64,000 nucleotides of DNA. It comes from Peribacillus simplex (GTDB lineage: Bacteria > Bacillota > Bacilli > Bacillales > DSM-1321). Each line of letters begins with the position of its first letter. The stretch's first letter is position 1. Positions 45,964 through 54,900 of this stretch are shown here, in pieces. Position numbers and translations under genes: made by a program. The notes under the pieces were generated by a model, which was not told where the DNA came from, ran no database searches, and saw nothing but the letters and a program-made list of their open reading frames with translations. The stretch is taken from the NCBI RefSeq assembly GCF_900156045.1, contig NZ_FTMX01000002.1, positions 248,001 to 312,000 of the forward strand, in the 5' to 3' direction.

Positions 45964-47112
45964 GTGGAACATTTAATAAACCCTCTAGTAAAAGACGTTC
46001 AAATATCAGGAATCCGTAAATTCTACAATATGGTGGCTGATATCGAAGGCACCATTTCCTTAACGATAGGACAGCCTGACTTTCCAACTCCAATGCATAT
46101 TAAAGAAGCGGCAAAACAAGCCATCGATAATGACTATACCGTTTATACTCACAATGCCGGCTATCTGGAATTAAGGGAAGCCGCTTCAAAATATGTCAAG
46201 GATAAATACAAGCTTAGCTATGATCCAGCCAATGAAGTCCTAGTGACTTCTGGTGCCAGCGAAGGCATAGACATTACCTTTCGGACGATTCTCATCCCAG
46301 GGAACGAAGTCATATTACCGGGTCCCGTATATCCGGGATATGAACCCATCATTAAGATGTGCGGTGCAACTCCTGTTTATGCCGATACAACAAAAAATGG
46401 ATTTCGTTTGACTGCAGATATAATTGAAAAGTACATAACTGATCAAACACGGTGCATCGTTCTGCCCTATCCATCGAATCCGACCGGGGTTACATTATCT
46501 GCCGAAGAATTATTGGATATTGCCGAACTTGTAAGGGGCAAGGACATATTCATATTGGCTGATGAGATATACAGTGAACTGGTATTCGATCAGGAGCATG
46601 TTTCGATTGCCACTTTCTTAAAAGAACAAACCATCGTCCTGAACGGATTGTCCAAGTCCCATTCCATGACCGGGTGGAGGATTGGCCTTCTGTTTGCGCC
46701 TGCAGCCATCTCTCAGCATATCCTGAAGGTTCATCAATACAATGTAACTTGTGCCGCCTCCGTATCGCAGAGGGCTGCCTTGGCAGCATTGACGGCAGGC
46801 AGGGATGATGCCATTCCCATGAAGACTGAGTATGCACGGAGACGGGAATACGTATTCAGTCGCTTACAAGCGATGGAACTGGAAATAGTCAAACCGAATG
46901 GCGCCTTTTACTTCTTTATAAAGCTGCCTGAGGGCTATGACTCTTCCCTTGATTTTTGCCTCAAGCTTGTTCAACAGGAAAAAGTGGCAGTGGTCCCTGG
47001 AGATGCCTTCTCTCCCCTTGGCGAAGGGTACTTCAGGATATCTTATGCCTATTCCATGGAAACCCTTGAAAAGGCTTTGGACCGTATTGAAGCTTTTTTA
47101 GCTAAAAAGTAA
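45964..47112 (+). CDS. patA: Aminotransferase A, N-acetyl-LL-diaminopimelate aminotransferase
   Basis: Class I PLP aminotransferase of 382 residues acting in the acetylase diaminopimelate pathway between DapH and DapL. It has SLTIGQPDFPTP near the start, YPSNPTG (169-175), DEIYSEL (200-206) and the PLP Lys231 in NGLSKSHSMTGWRIG. The start HLINPLVKDVQISGIRKF matches B. subtilis PatA. The GTG at 45964 has GGGAGG nine bases upstream. General aromatic or branched-chain transamination is an alternative activity. Confidence 0.92.
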   Translation: MEHLINPLVKDVQISGIRKFYNMVADIEGTISLTIGQPDFPTPMHIKEAAKQAIDNDYTVYTHNAGYLELREAASKYVKDKYKLSYDPANEVLVTSGASEGIDITFRTILIPGNEVILPGPVYPGYEPIIKMCGATPVYADTTKNGFRLTADIIEKYITDQTRCIVLPYPSNPTGVTLSAEELLDIAELVRGKDIFILADEIYSELVFDQEHVSIATFLKEQTIVLNGLSKSHSMTGWRIGLLFAPAAISQHILKVHQYNVTCAASVSQRAALAALTAGRDDAIPMKTEYARRREYVFSRLQAMELEIVKPNGAFYFFIKLPEGYDSSLDFCLKLVQQEKVAVVPGDAFSPLGEGYFRISYAYSMETLEKALDRIEAFLAKK

Positions 47113-47114
47113 CC

Positions 47115-47155
47115 GAAAAAAAGTGGCCTTCAATTGAAGGCCACTTTCCTATTTT
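47115..47155. terminator. Terminator after patA (bidirectional)
   Basis: AAAGTGGCCTT / AAGGCCACTTT perfect stem with a CAATTG centre; the minus strand reads into T7, so it can also end the following convergent gene. Confidence 0.9.
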
Positions 47156-47199
47156 TCAAAGATGTCAGGCTACCGGAGGTTTTTCACCAAGCCAGTCAA

Positions 47200-47565
47200 C
47201 TAATACAATCTCCGTAAAAAACGAATTTCCCGATATCCTTCTTCCTTATTTGTCGTGGTAAGGCTCACTTCAACGATGGACCCAAGCAAATCAGCCATCA
47301 CTTCTTCAAATTCCTTTGCGGAGCGCGGCTTTGAAAAACCTAAACTCTTCAATTCGCGCATCAGGATCTGAAAACCGGCATTCGTTTCGATATGACTGAA
47401 TTTCACCGGCAAGATTAGCGGACTTTCATTCATTAATTTCAGATCCCAACGAATGGGCTTTGTTTGATGAATGGTTTTTTCTCGTTTAAAGCCTTCAATC
47501 CTTACAATATATCGACCATCTTCTAATTCCTGAAACTTCATATTGATATCATCGAATTCGCCCAT
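47200..47565 (-). CDS. Small protein of unknown function, DUF669-like
   Basis: A 121-residue soluble protein. The layout (DGRYIVRIEGFKREKT, WDLKLMNES, ILPVKFSHIETNAGFQILMRELKSLGF, LLGSIVEVSLTTTNKEEGYREIRFLRRL) resembles DUF669-type phage proteins, thought to be OB-fold single-strand DNA binders near phage recombinases; this is a pattern impression, not a proven match. GGAG lies 8 bases before the ATG at 47565. No other phage gene is nearby. Confidence 0.55.
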   Translation of the reverse strand: MGEFDDINMKFQELEDGRYIVRIEGFKREKTIHQTKPIRWDLKLMNESPLILPVKFSHIETNAGFQILMRELKSLGFSKPRSAKEFEEVMADLLGSIVEVSLTTTNKEEGYREIRFLRRLY

Positions 47566-47630
47566 AGCTTTCACTCCTTTTTGTAAAGGCTGTCGCTATC
47601 AGCTTATTCATGGTAAAGAAATGCTAGCAC

Positions 47631-48500
47631 TTAATTATAATGTTTATATAACGCCTGTGTACCGCTATTTTCCTCGCCAGCTTCTGCCAGCCCCTCATAT
47701 AGGGATTTGCTTAGGCTTAATCCAGGAGCGTCCATTCCCATTCTTTCCGCTTCATCAAGTGCAATCTTCATATCCTTGATAAAATGCTTGATATAAAAAC
47801 CAGGTTCAAAATCCCCTTCAACCATCCGCGGCACAAGATTGGACAGTGACCAGCTTCCGGCAGAACCCGATGATATGCTTCTTAATACCCGTTCCGGATC
47901 CAACCCCGCCTTTTGGGCATAGGAAATCGCTTCAGTCACTCCGATCATATTAGATGCAATGGCGATTTGATTGCACATTTTCGTATGCTGTCCCGAACCA
48001 GCCGGGCCTTGATGGACAACATTGCTGCCAATGATATCAAAAATGGGCCTGACCGCTTCAAATGCCTCACTAGAACCGCCGACCATGATCGTAAGCTTTG
48101 CATCACGGGCACCGATATCTCCTCCGGAAACCGGTGCATCCAATGATTCCATGCCTCTTTTCTTGGCTTCCTCCGCTATTTTCACTGCCAAAGTCGGAGT
48201 GGAGGTCGTCATATCGATTAAATGGGTTCCTTGTTTCCCGTTCTCGATAAGCCCATTTTCCCCAAGATAGATTTCTTCCACATCACTAGGGTATCCTACC
48301 ATGGAAATGATCACATTAGCTTTCTGAGCAATTTCCTTTGGTGCAGATGCCCACTTCGCGCCCTGTGAGAGCAGTTCACTTGCCTTATCTTTCGTCCTTG
48401 TATAAACAAATACCTCATATCCCGCCTTAAGGAGATTTGCGGCCATACTTTTTCCCATAACTCCTAAACCTATGAAGCCGATCACTTTGTTCGATTGCAT
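47631..48500 (-). CDS. ykwC: 3-hydroxyisobutyrate dehydrogenase-family oxidoreductase (YkwC-like)
   Basis: A 289-residue beta-hydroxyacid dehydrogenase. The NAD(P) motif IGFIGLGVMGKSMAANLLKAGY is followed by the substrate motif DAPVSGGDIGARDAKLTIMVGG, and the catalytic Lys lies in GSGQHTKMCNQI. Family members oxidise 3-hydroxyisobutyrate, tartronate semialdehyde or related acids. The start is ATG 48500 or GTG 48503, both after GGGAGG; ATG is shown. It is 39 bases downstream of an SDR gene on the same strand and may form an operon with it. Confidence 0.88.
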   Translation of the reverse strand: MQSNKVIGFIGLGVMGKSMAANLLKAGYEVFVYTRTKDKASELLSQGAKWASAPKEIAQKANVIISMVGYPSDVEEIYLGENGLIENGKQGTHLIDMTTSTPTLAVKIAEEAKKRGMESLDAPVSGGDIGARDAKLTIMVGGSSEAFEAVRPIFDIIGSNVVHQGPAGSGQHTKMCNQIAIASNMIGVTEAISYAQKAGLDPERVLRSISSGSAGSWSLSNLVPRMVEGDFEPGFYIKHFIKDMKIALDEAERMGMDAPGLSLSKSLYEGLAEAGEENSGTQALYKHYN

Positions 48501-48539
48501 CACTTCAGATTCCTCCCAATCATTTTGTTTCAAAAATCC

Positions 48540-49325
48540 TTAAATGGACTTTATCATTCCTCCGTCAACTAAGTAGGACTGCCCCGTTAAATATGTATTG
48601 GCACCTGAAACAAGGAAAGTAACGAACTTTGCAAATTCCTCGGGTTCCCCATAACGGCCAAGAGGGATTTTGTTAATGGATTGTTCAGTCATCTCCTCAG
48701 GAGTGACGCCTTGTTTCTCTGCATTCAATTTATCAAGGTGCTGAACACGGTCCGTTGCGATTCTTCCTGGTCCAACTGTATTGATCAATATCCGGTCTGG
48801 TGCTAATTCTGAAGCTAACGTCTTTGACAATCCAACGATTGCAGTCCGGAATGTATTCGATAGGATCAATCCCGGAATCGGTTCCTTAATGGATGAAGAA
48901 GCGATATTAACGATTTTCCCGCCCTGTTTTTTTAAATGTGGCAAGCTCTCGCGGATCGTCCTTATGAAGCTTAGTAAATTAAGTTCGAAAGATTGTTGCC
49001 ATTCTTCGTCATTGAAATCTGTAAATGAACCCCCTGGAGGACCTCCGGCGTTATTAATAAGAATATCGATACCTCCGAACTCTTCAGCAGTTTGCCTAAC
49101 CAAGCTTTTAATATCTTCAGCTTTTGTTATATCCGTTACCATATAAGCAACTTTACCCGCCCCAAGCTGTGATATTTCCCTTTGCACGGCGGCAAGCTTT
49201 TCTCCATCACGGCTGGCTAGCATGACATTTGCGCCTTCTTTAACCAATTCAGCTGCCATGGCCTTCCCCAAACCTTGACTTGAGGCTAAGATCAAAGCAT
49301 TTTTCTTTTCCAAATGTAATTCCAT
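48540..49325 (-). CDS. SDR-family protein lacking the canonical catalytic Tyr-Lys
   Basis: A 261-residue Rossmann protein of the 3-oxoacyl-ACP reductase-like type. The cofactor loop is ASSQGLGKA (14-22) rather than TGxxxGIG, NNAGG lies at 91-95, and the expected YxxxK after IVNIASSS is replaced by LSNTFRTA (about 155-162). This fits the BKR-like SDR subgroup known for an atypical active site. A reductase activity is therefore uncertain. The ATG at 49325 is 12 bases from GGAGGT. Probably co-transcribed with ykwC. Confidence 0.8.
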   Translation of the reverse strand: MELHLEKKNALILASSQGLGKAMAAELVKEGANVMLASRDGEKLAAVQREISQLGAGKVAYMVTDITKAEDIKSLVRQTAEEFGGIDILINNAGGPPGGSFTDFNDEEWQQSFELNLLSFIRTIRESLPHLKKQGGKIVNIASSSIKEPIPGLILSNTFRTAIVGLSKTLASELAPDRILINTVGPGRIATDRVQHLDKLNAEKQGVTPEEMTEQSINKIPLGRYGEPEEFAKFVTFLVSGANTYLTGQSYLVDGGMIKSI

Positions 49326-49436
49326 ATTTTATCATGACCTCCATATTCTCTAATCTATAATTCCATTATATCGCCATATTCGAAAAGTGAAAAATCTGAA
49401 TAATCATTCTTGTGATTTTTTATATCTTGCGGTCAC

Positions 49437-49471
49437 AAAAAAAAATTGCCGGTTGGATAACCCAACCGGCA
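49437..49471 (-). terminator. Strong hairpin with minus-strand T run
   Basis: TTGCCGGTTGG / CCAACCGGCA stem with a five-base loop; the minus strand continues into nine T residues. It may end ptsHI read-through. Confidence 0.75.
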
Positions 49472-49489
49472 TCAAAGGGGGAAATGAGA

Positions 49490-49558
49490 ATGTCAGCTGC
49501 CCTAATAGAGCTAAACAACTGTGCTTGCTTTTTATTTACCCCGATTTTGGTGCAATAA
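49490..49558 (+). CDS. Possible 22-residue peptide between hairpins
   Basis: A short frame: GGGGG at 49477-49481, ATG 8 bases later, a 22-residue peptide starting MSAALIELNNCACFLFTPIL, then TAA. A T-tailed hairpin for the plus strand follows at 49598-49637. Hydrophobic with two Cys. No promoter is obvious and the frame may be chance; an ATG at 49484 would add two residues. Confidence 0.3.
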   Translation: MSAALIELNNCACFLFTPILVQ

Positions 49559-49597
49559 ACATTTTTTCTTGAATGTCCAAGCAAAAATTACAGGAAA

Positions 49598-49637
49598 GCA
49601 CCCCATCCGGAGATTCTGTGGATGGGGTGCCGTTTTT
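49598..49637. terminator. Hairpin downstream of ptsI
   Basis: GCACCCCATCC / GGATGGGGTGC, an 11-base stem with an 11-base loop. The T5 tail is on the plus strand; on the minus strand the tail is only TTTCC, yet it sits 12 bases after the ptsI stop. Confidence 0.75.
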
Positions 49638-49648
49638 CCTCATTTTTT

Positions 49649-51367
49649 CTATTTCTTCAAAGCGTTAATTACCGCTTCTTTCACATTATCATTCGTATCC
49701 AACTCTAAAACTTCCTGAGATAGTTTTTTCATCTCTTCAAGCGAAAGTTGGCTAATTAAAGAACGTGCTTTTAAAATCGAAGTGGCACTCATTGAGAATT
49801 CATCAAGACCCAATCCGATCAAAATCGGTATGGCAATTTCATCTCCAGCCATTTCCCCGCACATCCCGGCCCATTTCCCTTCTTTATGAGCGGCATCTAT
49901 GACCATTTTAACCAGGCGTAAAATCGCTGGGTTATATGGTTGATATAAATAAGATACTCTCTCATTCATTCGGTCAGCGGCCATCGTATACTGAATCAAG
50001 TCGTTAGTGCCTATGCTGAAGAAATCGACTTCCTTAGCAAATATATCAGCCATCACTGCAGTTGAAGGGATTTCAACCATAATTCCGACTTCAATTTTTT
50101 CGGCAACTTGAATGCCATTATCAAGCAATTCCTGCCTAACTTCAGCCAAGACGGCTTTAGCCTCGCGGAATTCAGCTAGTGTGGCGATCATCGGGAACAT
50201 GATTTTCAAATCCCCATAAATGCTTGCGCGAAGCAGGGCACGGAGCTGAGTCCGGAAAATCTCCTGCTCATTTAAGCAAAGGCGAATCGCACGGTATCCA
50301 AGAAAAGGATTCATTTCCTTAGGAAGCTCTAAATAAGGCAACTCCTTGTCTCCGCCAATATCAAGCGTTCTGACGACTACAGGCTTACCTGACATGCCTT
50401 CCAGCACCGCTTTGTATGCCTCGAACTGCTCTTCTTCACTTGGAAAGTCATTTCTGCCCATATAAAGAAATTCCGTACGATATAACCCGATGCCTTCTCC
50501 GCCATTTTGATGAACGCCATCCAGATCTTTTGGAGTACCAATATTTGCAGCCAATTCCACATGATGGCCATCATTTGTAACAGTTTGTTCATGAACCAGT
50601 TTAGCCCACTCAGCCTTTTGCATGGCATAGGCTTCCTGCTCCTCTTCGTAGCGTTTCACGAGTTCAGGAGTAGGATTTATGTGCACTTCACCTTTTAGCC
50701 CGTCAATAATGACCAAGTCACCATTTTCAATGGACGAGGTCACTGATTTTGCTCCAACGACTGCTGGAATTTCCAATGAACGTGCCATTATGGCTGAATG
50801 GGATGTCCGTCCACCGATATCGGTCGTAAATCCTTTGACGTATGCCGGATTCAACTGTGCTGTATCGGATGGAGTCAAATCCTCCGCAATGATGATCACT
50901 TCTTCAGCAATCATGCTTGGATTTGGAATATGAACACCTAAAAGATGCGACAGCACCCGTTTCGTCACGTCACGGATATCCGCTGCCCGTTCCTTCATGT
51001 ATTCATTATCCATTTGTTCAAACATCGTAATGAACATGCTTGCGGTTTCATTTAAGGAAAACTCAGCGTTGACGCTTTCTGATTGAATTTTATCCTGAAC
51101 GGGAGTTATAAGTTCCGGATCAGCCAAAACAAGAAGGTGTGCGTCAAAGATAGCGGCTTTATCGGCCCCTAAATCCTTTTCGGCTTTATCCCTGATAATC
51201 TCCAATTCATTTGTTGACTTTTGAATAGCTTCCTTAAAACGGGATATTTCCGCCCCGACATCTTCTATGCTTCTTTTTTCAATCGATAAATCTGGCTCTG
51301 TCAGTCGATAGGCTTTAGCGATGGCTATTCCGTTTGAAGCTGCTATTCCACTAATCAAAGTGGACAT
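49649..51367 (-). CDS. ptsI: PTS enzyme I
   Basis: PEP-protein phosphotransferase, first protein of the sugar PTS; takes phosphate from PEP and passes it to HPr. It has 572 residues. The phospho-His is about 190 in [13 protein letters not shown]; the PEP-binding C-terminal domain shows [44 protein letters not shown] and the Cys motif GMCGEMAGD. The ATG overlaps the ptsH stop by one base (TAATG), giving tight coupling. Confidence 0.98.
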   Translation of the reverse strand: MSTLISGIAASNGIAIAKAYRLTEPDLSIEKRSIEDVGAEISRFKEAIQKSTNELEIIRDKAEKDLGADKAAIFDAHLLVLADPELITPVQDKIQSESVNAEFSLNETASMFITMFEQMDNEYMKERAADIRDVTKRVLSHLLGVHIPNPSMIAEEVIIIAEDLTPSDTAQLNPAYVKGFTTDIGGRTSHSAIMARSLEIPAVVGAKSVTSSIENGDLVIIDGLKGEVHINPTPELVKRYEEEQEAYAMQKAEWAKLVHEQTVTNDGHHVELAANIGTPKDLDGVHQNGGEGIGLYRTEFLYMGRNDFPSEEEQFEAYKAVLEGMSGKPVVVRTLDIGGDKELPYLELPKEMNPFLGYRAIRLCLNEQEIFRTQLRALLRASIYGDLKIMFPMIATLAEFREAKAVLAEVRQELLDNGIQVAEKIEVGIMVEIPSTAVMADIFAKEVDFFSIGTNDLIQYTMAADRMNERVSYLYQPYNPAILRLVKMVIDAAHKEGKWAGMCGEMAGDEIAIPILIGLGLDEFSMSATSILKARSLISQLSLEEMKKLSQEVLELDTNDNVKEAVINALKK

Positions 51368-51633
51368 TATTCTGCTAATCCTTCTCTGTTCAACGTTTCA
51401 GCAAGTGTATTTAGTGCATCATTTTCATCGCTTCCTTCAGCAGAAATCGTAATTTCCGCACCTTGGCCAATACCCAGTGACATTACACCCATAATGGACT
51501 TAAGGTTCACTTTTTTCTCTTTATAAGAAAGGTTTATTTCTGAATCAAATTTTCCTGCAGCTTGTACAAGCAATGTAGCCGGACGAGCGTGAATTCCTGT
51601 TTCTGCAGTTACTGTAAATGTTTTTTCTACCAT
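51367..51633 (-). CDS. ptsH: HPr phosphocarrier protein
   Basis: An 88-residue PTS phosphocarrier. His15 in GIHARPAT is phosphorylated by enzyme I, and Ser46 in [10 protein letters not shown] is the HPr kinase site that makes HPr a CcpA co-regulator, so it is the catabolite-control form. AAAGGAG lies upstream of the ATG at 51633; a TTG at 51642 is in frame but gives a nonstandard start. In B. subtilis ptsG precedes ptsH; here a fetAB-type exporter does, and ptsG is absent from the window. Confidence 0.98.
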   Translation of the reverse strand: MVEKTFTVTAETGIHARPATLLVQAAGKFDSEINLSYKEKKVNLKSIMGVMSLGIGQGAEITISAEGSDENDALNTLAETLNREGLAE

Positions 51634-51845
51634 ATAAATCAATCTCCTTTAAGATAAATTAACAAAAATAGGTTATGTAAGGGGGGTCTCCATCCACTCA
51701 GAAAAGAAATGAAAAAAGAAATACCCTTTTCCTTATCAGGATAGCATTATCATTCCCAACAAACAAACCAAAACTATTGGTACCTACAAAATAGTACAAA
51801 AATATAGATGGAACTGCAACTATTACTTTTCAGATTCTTCAATGA

Positions 51846-52631
51846 TTAAATGGATAACTGTGCATTTTTGGTAAAAAATGCCCTGAAACTCAGCATAATG
51901 AAAAGTACCACCGTTAATGAAACACTTCCGAGAATCCCGATTATTATCGCAATCTGGTATTCAATAGCGATGAGCGGGCTAATCCCCGACAGGATTTGCC
52001 CTGTCATCATTCCTGGAAGGAAGATAATCCCCATCCCGAGCATATTGTTCAAAGTCGGGAGCACTGCGGAGTCGAATGCAGCATCCACATATTTCTTCAC
52101 AGCTCTCGCTGGAGTCGCTCCAAGCATCAACATCGCTTCCACCTTTTCACGATTACTGCTAATCCCATCATGAAGGTTTTTAAGCGCCAATGTCACTCCA
52201 GTCATGGCATTCCCAACGATCATCCCTGCAATTGGAATGAAATACCTCGGCTCATACCACGGCGTGAAATGGATGACAACCACATTAAAATAAAACAAGG
52301 CCGCCATGGGTCCTGACAACATACTTAGGATAACCATCCTTTTGATTTTCTTATTAATTGTATAAGGCACTTGCTTAAAAATATTATGGATGGAAAACAG
52401 GGCCATCGCACATAAAAATCCTAAAGAAAGTAAAGGGTGGGGATTTTCAAAGATATATGTCAGAACATATCCGGCGAGAATGAGCTGCACCGTCATCCGT
52501 ACCGTAGCGAGCATGATTTGCTTTTCCCGTGAAATCCCCCGCCATTTCACGATTATGAGCAGAATTACTACAAAGACGTAGGCTGCACAGAGACGCCAGA
52601 ACTCAATATCTATTATCCCATTCGCTTCCAT
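51846..52631 (-). CDS. fetB: FetB/UPF0014-type ABC exporter permease
   Basis: A 261-residue membrane protein with about seven helices, matching the UPF0014 family whose E. coli member FetB works with FetA in iron export and peroxide resistance. Characteristic segments are NAMTGVTLALKNLHDGISSNREKVEAMLMLGATPARAVKKYV and GIIFLPGMMTGQILSGISPLIAIEYQI. The ATG overlaps the fetA stop (TAATG). The substrate is inferred from the family. Confidence 0.88.
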   Translation of the reverse strand: MEANGIIDIEFWRLCAAYVFVVILLIIVKWRGISREKQIMLATVRMTVQLILAGYVLTYIFENPHPLLSLGFLCAMALFSIHNIFKQVPYTINKKIKRMVILSMLSGPMAALFYFNVVVIHFTPWYEPRYFIPIAGMIVGNAMTGVTLALKNLHDGISSNREKVEAMLMLGATPARAVKKYVDAAFDSAVLPTLNNMLGMGIIFLPGMMTGQILSGISPLIAIEYQIAIIIGILGSVSLTVVLFIMLSFRAFFTKNAQLSI

Positions 52632-53263
52632 TAATAGTCACCCTCCTTTGCCTTTTTCAGAACGATCCTCTTTTCAGCACATATTTCCGCAAGTTGTTTT
52701 GAATGGGTTATCATGATGACTGTTCCTTTTTCCCGCTTCACTTCTTCTAAAAAACGGCTCATGACCGTCAGCTCGGCTTCTTCATCAAGAGCTGAAGTCG
52801 GCTCATCCAGTAAATACACCTCAGGTTTCAATAAAAGTAACCTCGCCAGTGCCAGCCTCTGTTTCTCCCCGCCCGAAAGATTCTCCGCCCCTTCGTCTAA
52901 AGGCTTCTGCAACTGGACGGTTTCAAGTGCTTTAACCAATTCGGCTTTATCCTTTTTTTTCCGTTCTGTCAATTCCAGGCCAATCTGAAGGTTTTCTTCA
53001 ATCGTACCCGGTAAAGTGAACGGTGACTGAGAAAGCATTGTGACTTTACGCCGGAGCTCTATCGGGTTGAATTCATCCAGCAACTGATCCTGATAATAGA
53101 TCGAACCGCTATCCGGGTCATCCATCCTGTTCAATAATCGGAGCAGTGAGGTTTTCCCTGCACCGCTTTCCCCGGTCAAGCAAGTAACCATACAAGCAGA
53201 TATTCTCAAATCATCAATTTTCAAAATCCCTTTATACCTAATATTTTCAAGCCTAAATATCAT
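52631..53263 (-). CDS. fetA: FetA-type ABC exporter ATPase
   Basis: A 210-residue ABC ATPase partner of FetB. Walker A is GESGAGKTSLL (31-41), the signature LSGGEKQRLALARLLLLKP, and Walker B VYLLDEPTSALDEEAE. The reading frame extends to 53347, but the ATG at 53263 gives the normal ABC start (IFRLENIRYKGILKIDDL) and has CAGG 8 bases and GGGAGG 12 bases upstream. First gene of the pair. Confidence 0.88.
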   Translation of the reverse strand: MIFRLENIRYKGILKIDDLRISACMVTCLTGESGAGKTSLLRLLNRMDDPDSGSIYYQDQLLDEFNPIELRRKVTMLSQSPFTLPGTIEENLQIGLELTERKKKDKAELVKALETVQLQKPLDEGAENLSGGEKQRLALARLLLLKPEVYLLDEPTSALDEEAELTVMSRFLEEVKREKGTVIMITHSKQLAEICAEKRIVLKKAKEGDY

Positions 53264-53448
53264 TTTACACGCCTGCCTCCCTTGCTCCACCATATCATTA
53301 TAAGAAACTATCACGATATGAGGTAGCGATGCATGAAAAAATTTCAATGATTTTCATTTTCTTTCCCTTTTTTATCGGTTAGTATTATTCCTGCCGAATA
53401 TATCCATGACGGACGTGGAAAACACCTAAATAAATGGAGGGACTTATC

Positions 53449-54267
53449 ATGAACGGAAATTCCTTAATACAATCTTATCTGAATGTTTTTCTCCTGACTG
53501 CACTTTGCCTGATCACGTTGTCTGGCTGCCAAGTTGCATCAGATAACCTAATTAATCAATCCAAACAGGAAGAGTCAATTTCCAACGAAGACATCCGATC
53601 CAGTGCGGGTTCTTCAAATGAAGAAAAAGGCAAGACATTCACAGCCGAGATCATTAAAGTTGTAGACGGAGATACAGTAAAAATCAAAATGGCTAATGGA
53701 AATGAAGAAACGGTCAGGCTCCTTTTGGTAGATACTCCAGAAACCGTCCACCCATCCAAGCCAGTTCAGCCCTTTGGACCTGAAGCAAGTAAATTCACCA
53801 AGGAACTAATGCCAGCGGGTTCTGAAGTGGAAGTAGAAACCGGCATAGGTGAAAGAGATAAGTATGGCAGGCTGCTGGCCTATTTTTATGTTGACGGTAA
53901 AATGGTGAATAAACTCCTGCTTGAAAAAGGACTGGCCAGGGTAGCCTATGTTTATGCACCGAACACGAAATATCTAGATGAATTGGAAAGTATTCAGAAA
54001 CAAGCCCAAAAAGACGAAATCGGTATTTGGTCAATTGAAAACTATGCAACCTCAAAGGGGTTTGATGATTCGAAGTCCATGGAAGCTTCAGTGGAAATGC
54101 CAACTGCATCATGCAGTAACCCGCAAATTAAAGGGAATATAAACTCTAAAGGCAACAAAATATATCACATTCCTTCGGGCCAATATTACGAAATAACCAA
54201 ACCGGAAGAAATGTTTTGTACCGAACAAGACGCACAGGATGCTGGATTCCGAAAATCGCAAAGTTAA
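53449..54267 (+). CDS. Lipoprotein staphylococcal-type nuclease (thermonuclease)
   Basis: A 272-residue exported Ca2+-dependent nuclease. The signal peptide ends in lipobox LSGC (Cys27), so it should be membrane-anchored outside. The SNase domain (about 60-195) has VVDGDTVKIK, the catalytic Arg in VRLLLVDTPET, Glu and Arg in GERDKYGRLLAYFYVDG, and VAYVYAPNTKYLDEL. A C-terminal extension with two Cys (CSNPQIKGNI..EMFCTEQDAQDAGF) follows. GGAGGG is 7 bases before the ATG at 53449. Similar to B. subtilis YncB. Confidence 0.9.
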   Translation: MNGNSLIQSYLNVFLLTALCLITLSGCQVASDNLINQSKQEESISNEDIRSSAGSSNEEKGKTFTAEIIKVVDGDTVKIKMANGNEETVRLLLVDTPETVHPSKPVQPFGPEASKFTKELMPAGSEVEVETGIGERDKYGRLLAYFYVDGKMVNKLLLEKGLARVAYVYAPNTKYLDELESIQKQAQKDEIGIWSIENYATSKGFDDSKSMEASVEMPTASCSNPQIKGNINSKGNKIYHIPSGQYYEITKPEEMFCTEQDAQDAGFRKSQS

Positions 54268-54427
54268 CAAATACAATGTTTACATAGTATGCCCGCTTCG
54301 GAAATCGCAATTAAGAACGTATATGGGAACTTAAAAGAGATCCGTTTGTATTTAAAAAGCTCCGGCTTGATCACAGAAAAACCATTGAAGATAAGCTGGT
54401 CTCAAACTTGGTTTGTGATGAGTCCAG

Positions 54428-54565
54428 TTGATTGGAACGGATGGTACGAGACTCCTGCGGGAAAAGCGCGTCCAAGGGAGACCCCACAGGCGAAAAAGCG
54501 CCGAGGAGGCTCCCGGACCGCCCGCCGAAAGCGAGTGCCTGGAGTGGAAATCAACGTTCCTTTTA
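54428..54565. repeat. GC-rich interspersed repeat element
   Basis: About 135 bases, clearly richer in GC than its surroundings, with blocks CGAGACTCCTGCGGGAAAAG, GACCCCACAGGCG, CCGAGGAGGCTCCCGGACCG and GAAAGCGAGTGCCTGGAG. Ends carry GGAACG and CGTTCC as short inverted repeats, and inner pairs such as CCTGCGGG / CCCCACAGG can form hairpins. I recall near-identical blocks scattered through intergenic regions of several Bacillus genomes. The apparent reading frame across it is not taken as a gene. Confidence 0.7.
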
Positions 54566-54679
54566 CAAACCCTCAAATAATCGTTTAAATGATTACAGAA
54601 ATCCCTTTTGTCGACAAACTGAATACCTCCCCATGATATATGGATTTACATTAAATGAAGAAGTATTGAATGGTTTTGG

Positions 54680-54705
54680 CACATCCAATCTAAGGATGTG
54701 TTTTT
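54680..54705 (+). terminator. Terminator between the nuclease/repeat region and the sigma factor
   Basis: CACATCC / GGATGTG stem with T5. The rest of 54268-54900, beyond this hairpin and the repeat, shows no gene. Confidence 0.8.
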
Positions 54706-54900
54706 CATTTGGCCCTCCCTCTTTTAAGTTCAATTGAATCTTCCTTTTCCTTTTAATAAGTTCGTCGTTAATCCCGTTAAAACCCACTTTTTATTCCTTC
54801 CATTTACCCGTTATGCCAATTGGCTTTAGCCGAACGATTTATTTATGTTAGAAGCACCCGGGAATACAGGAAAGTGCACTTTCTAAAGGTTGCTTGCTTA

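Noticed and set aside
54289..54588. Open frame across the GC-rich repeat, giving a basic Arg/Pro-rich protein.
   Set aside because: It spans the interspersed repeat and has no ribosome site; the composition reflects the repeat, not coding constraint.
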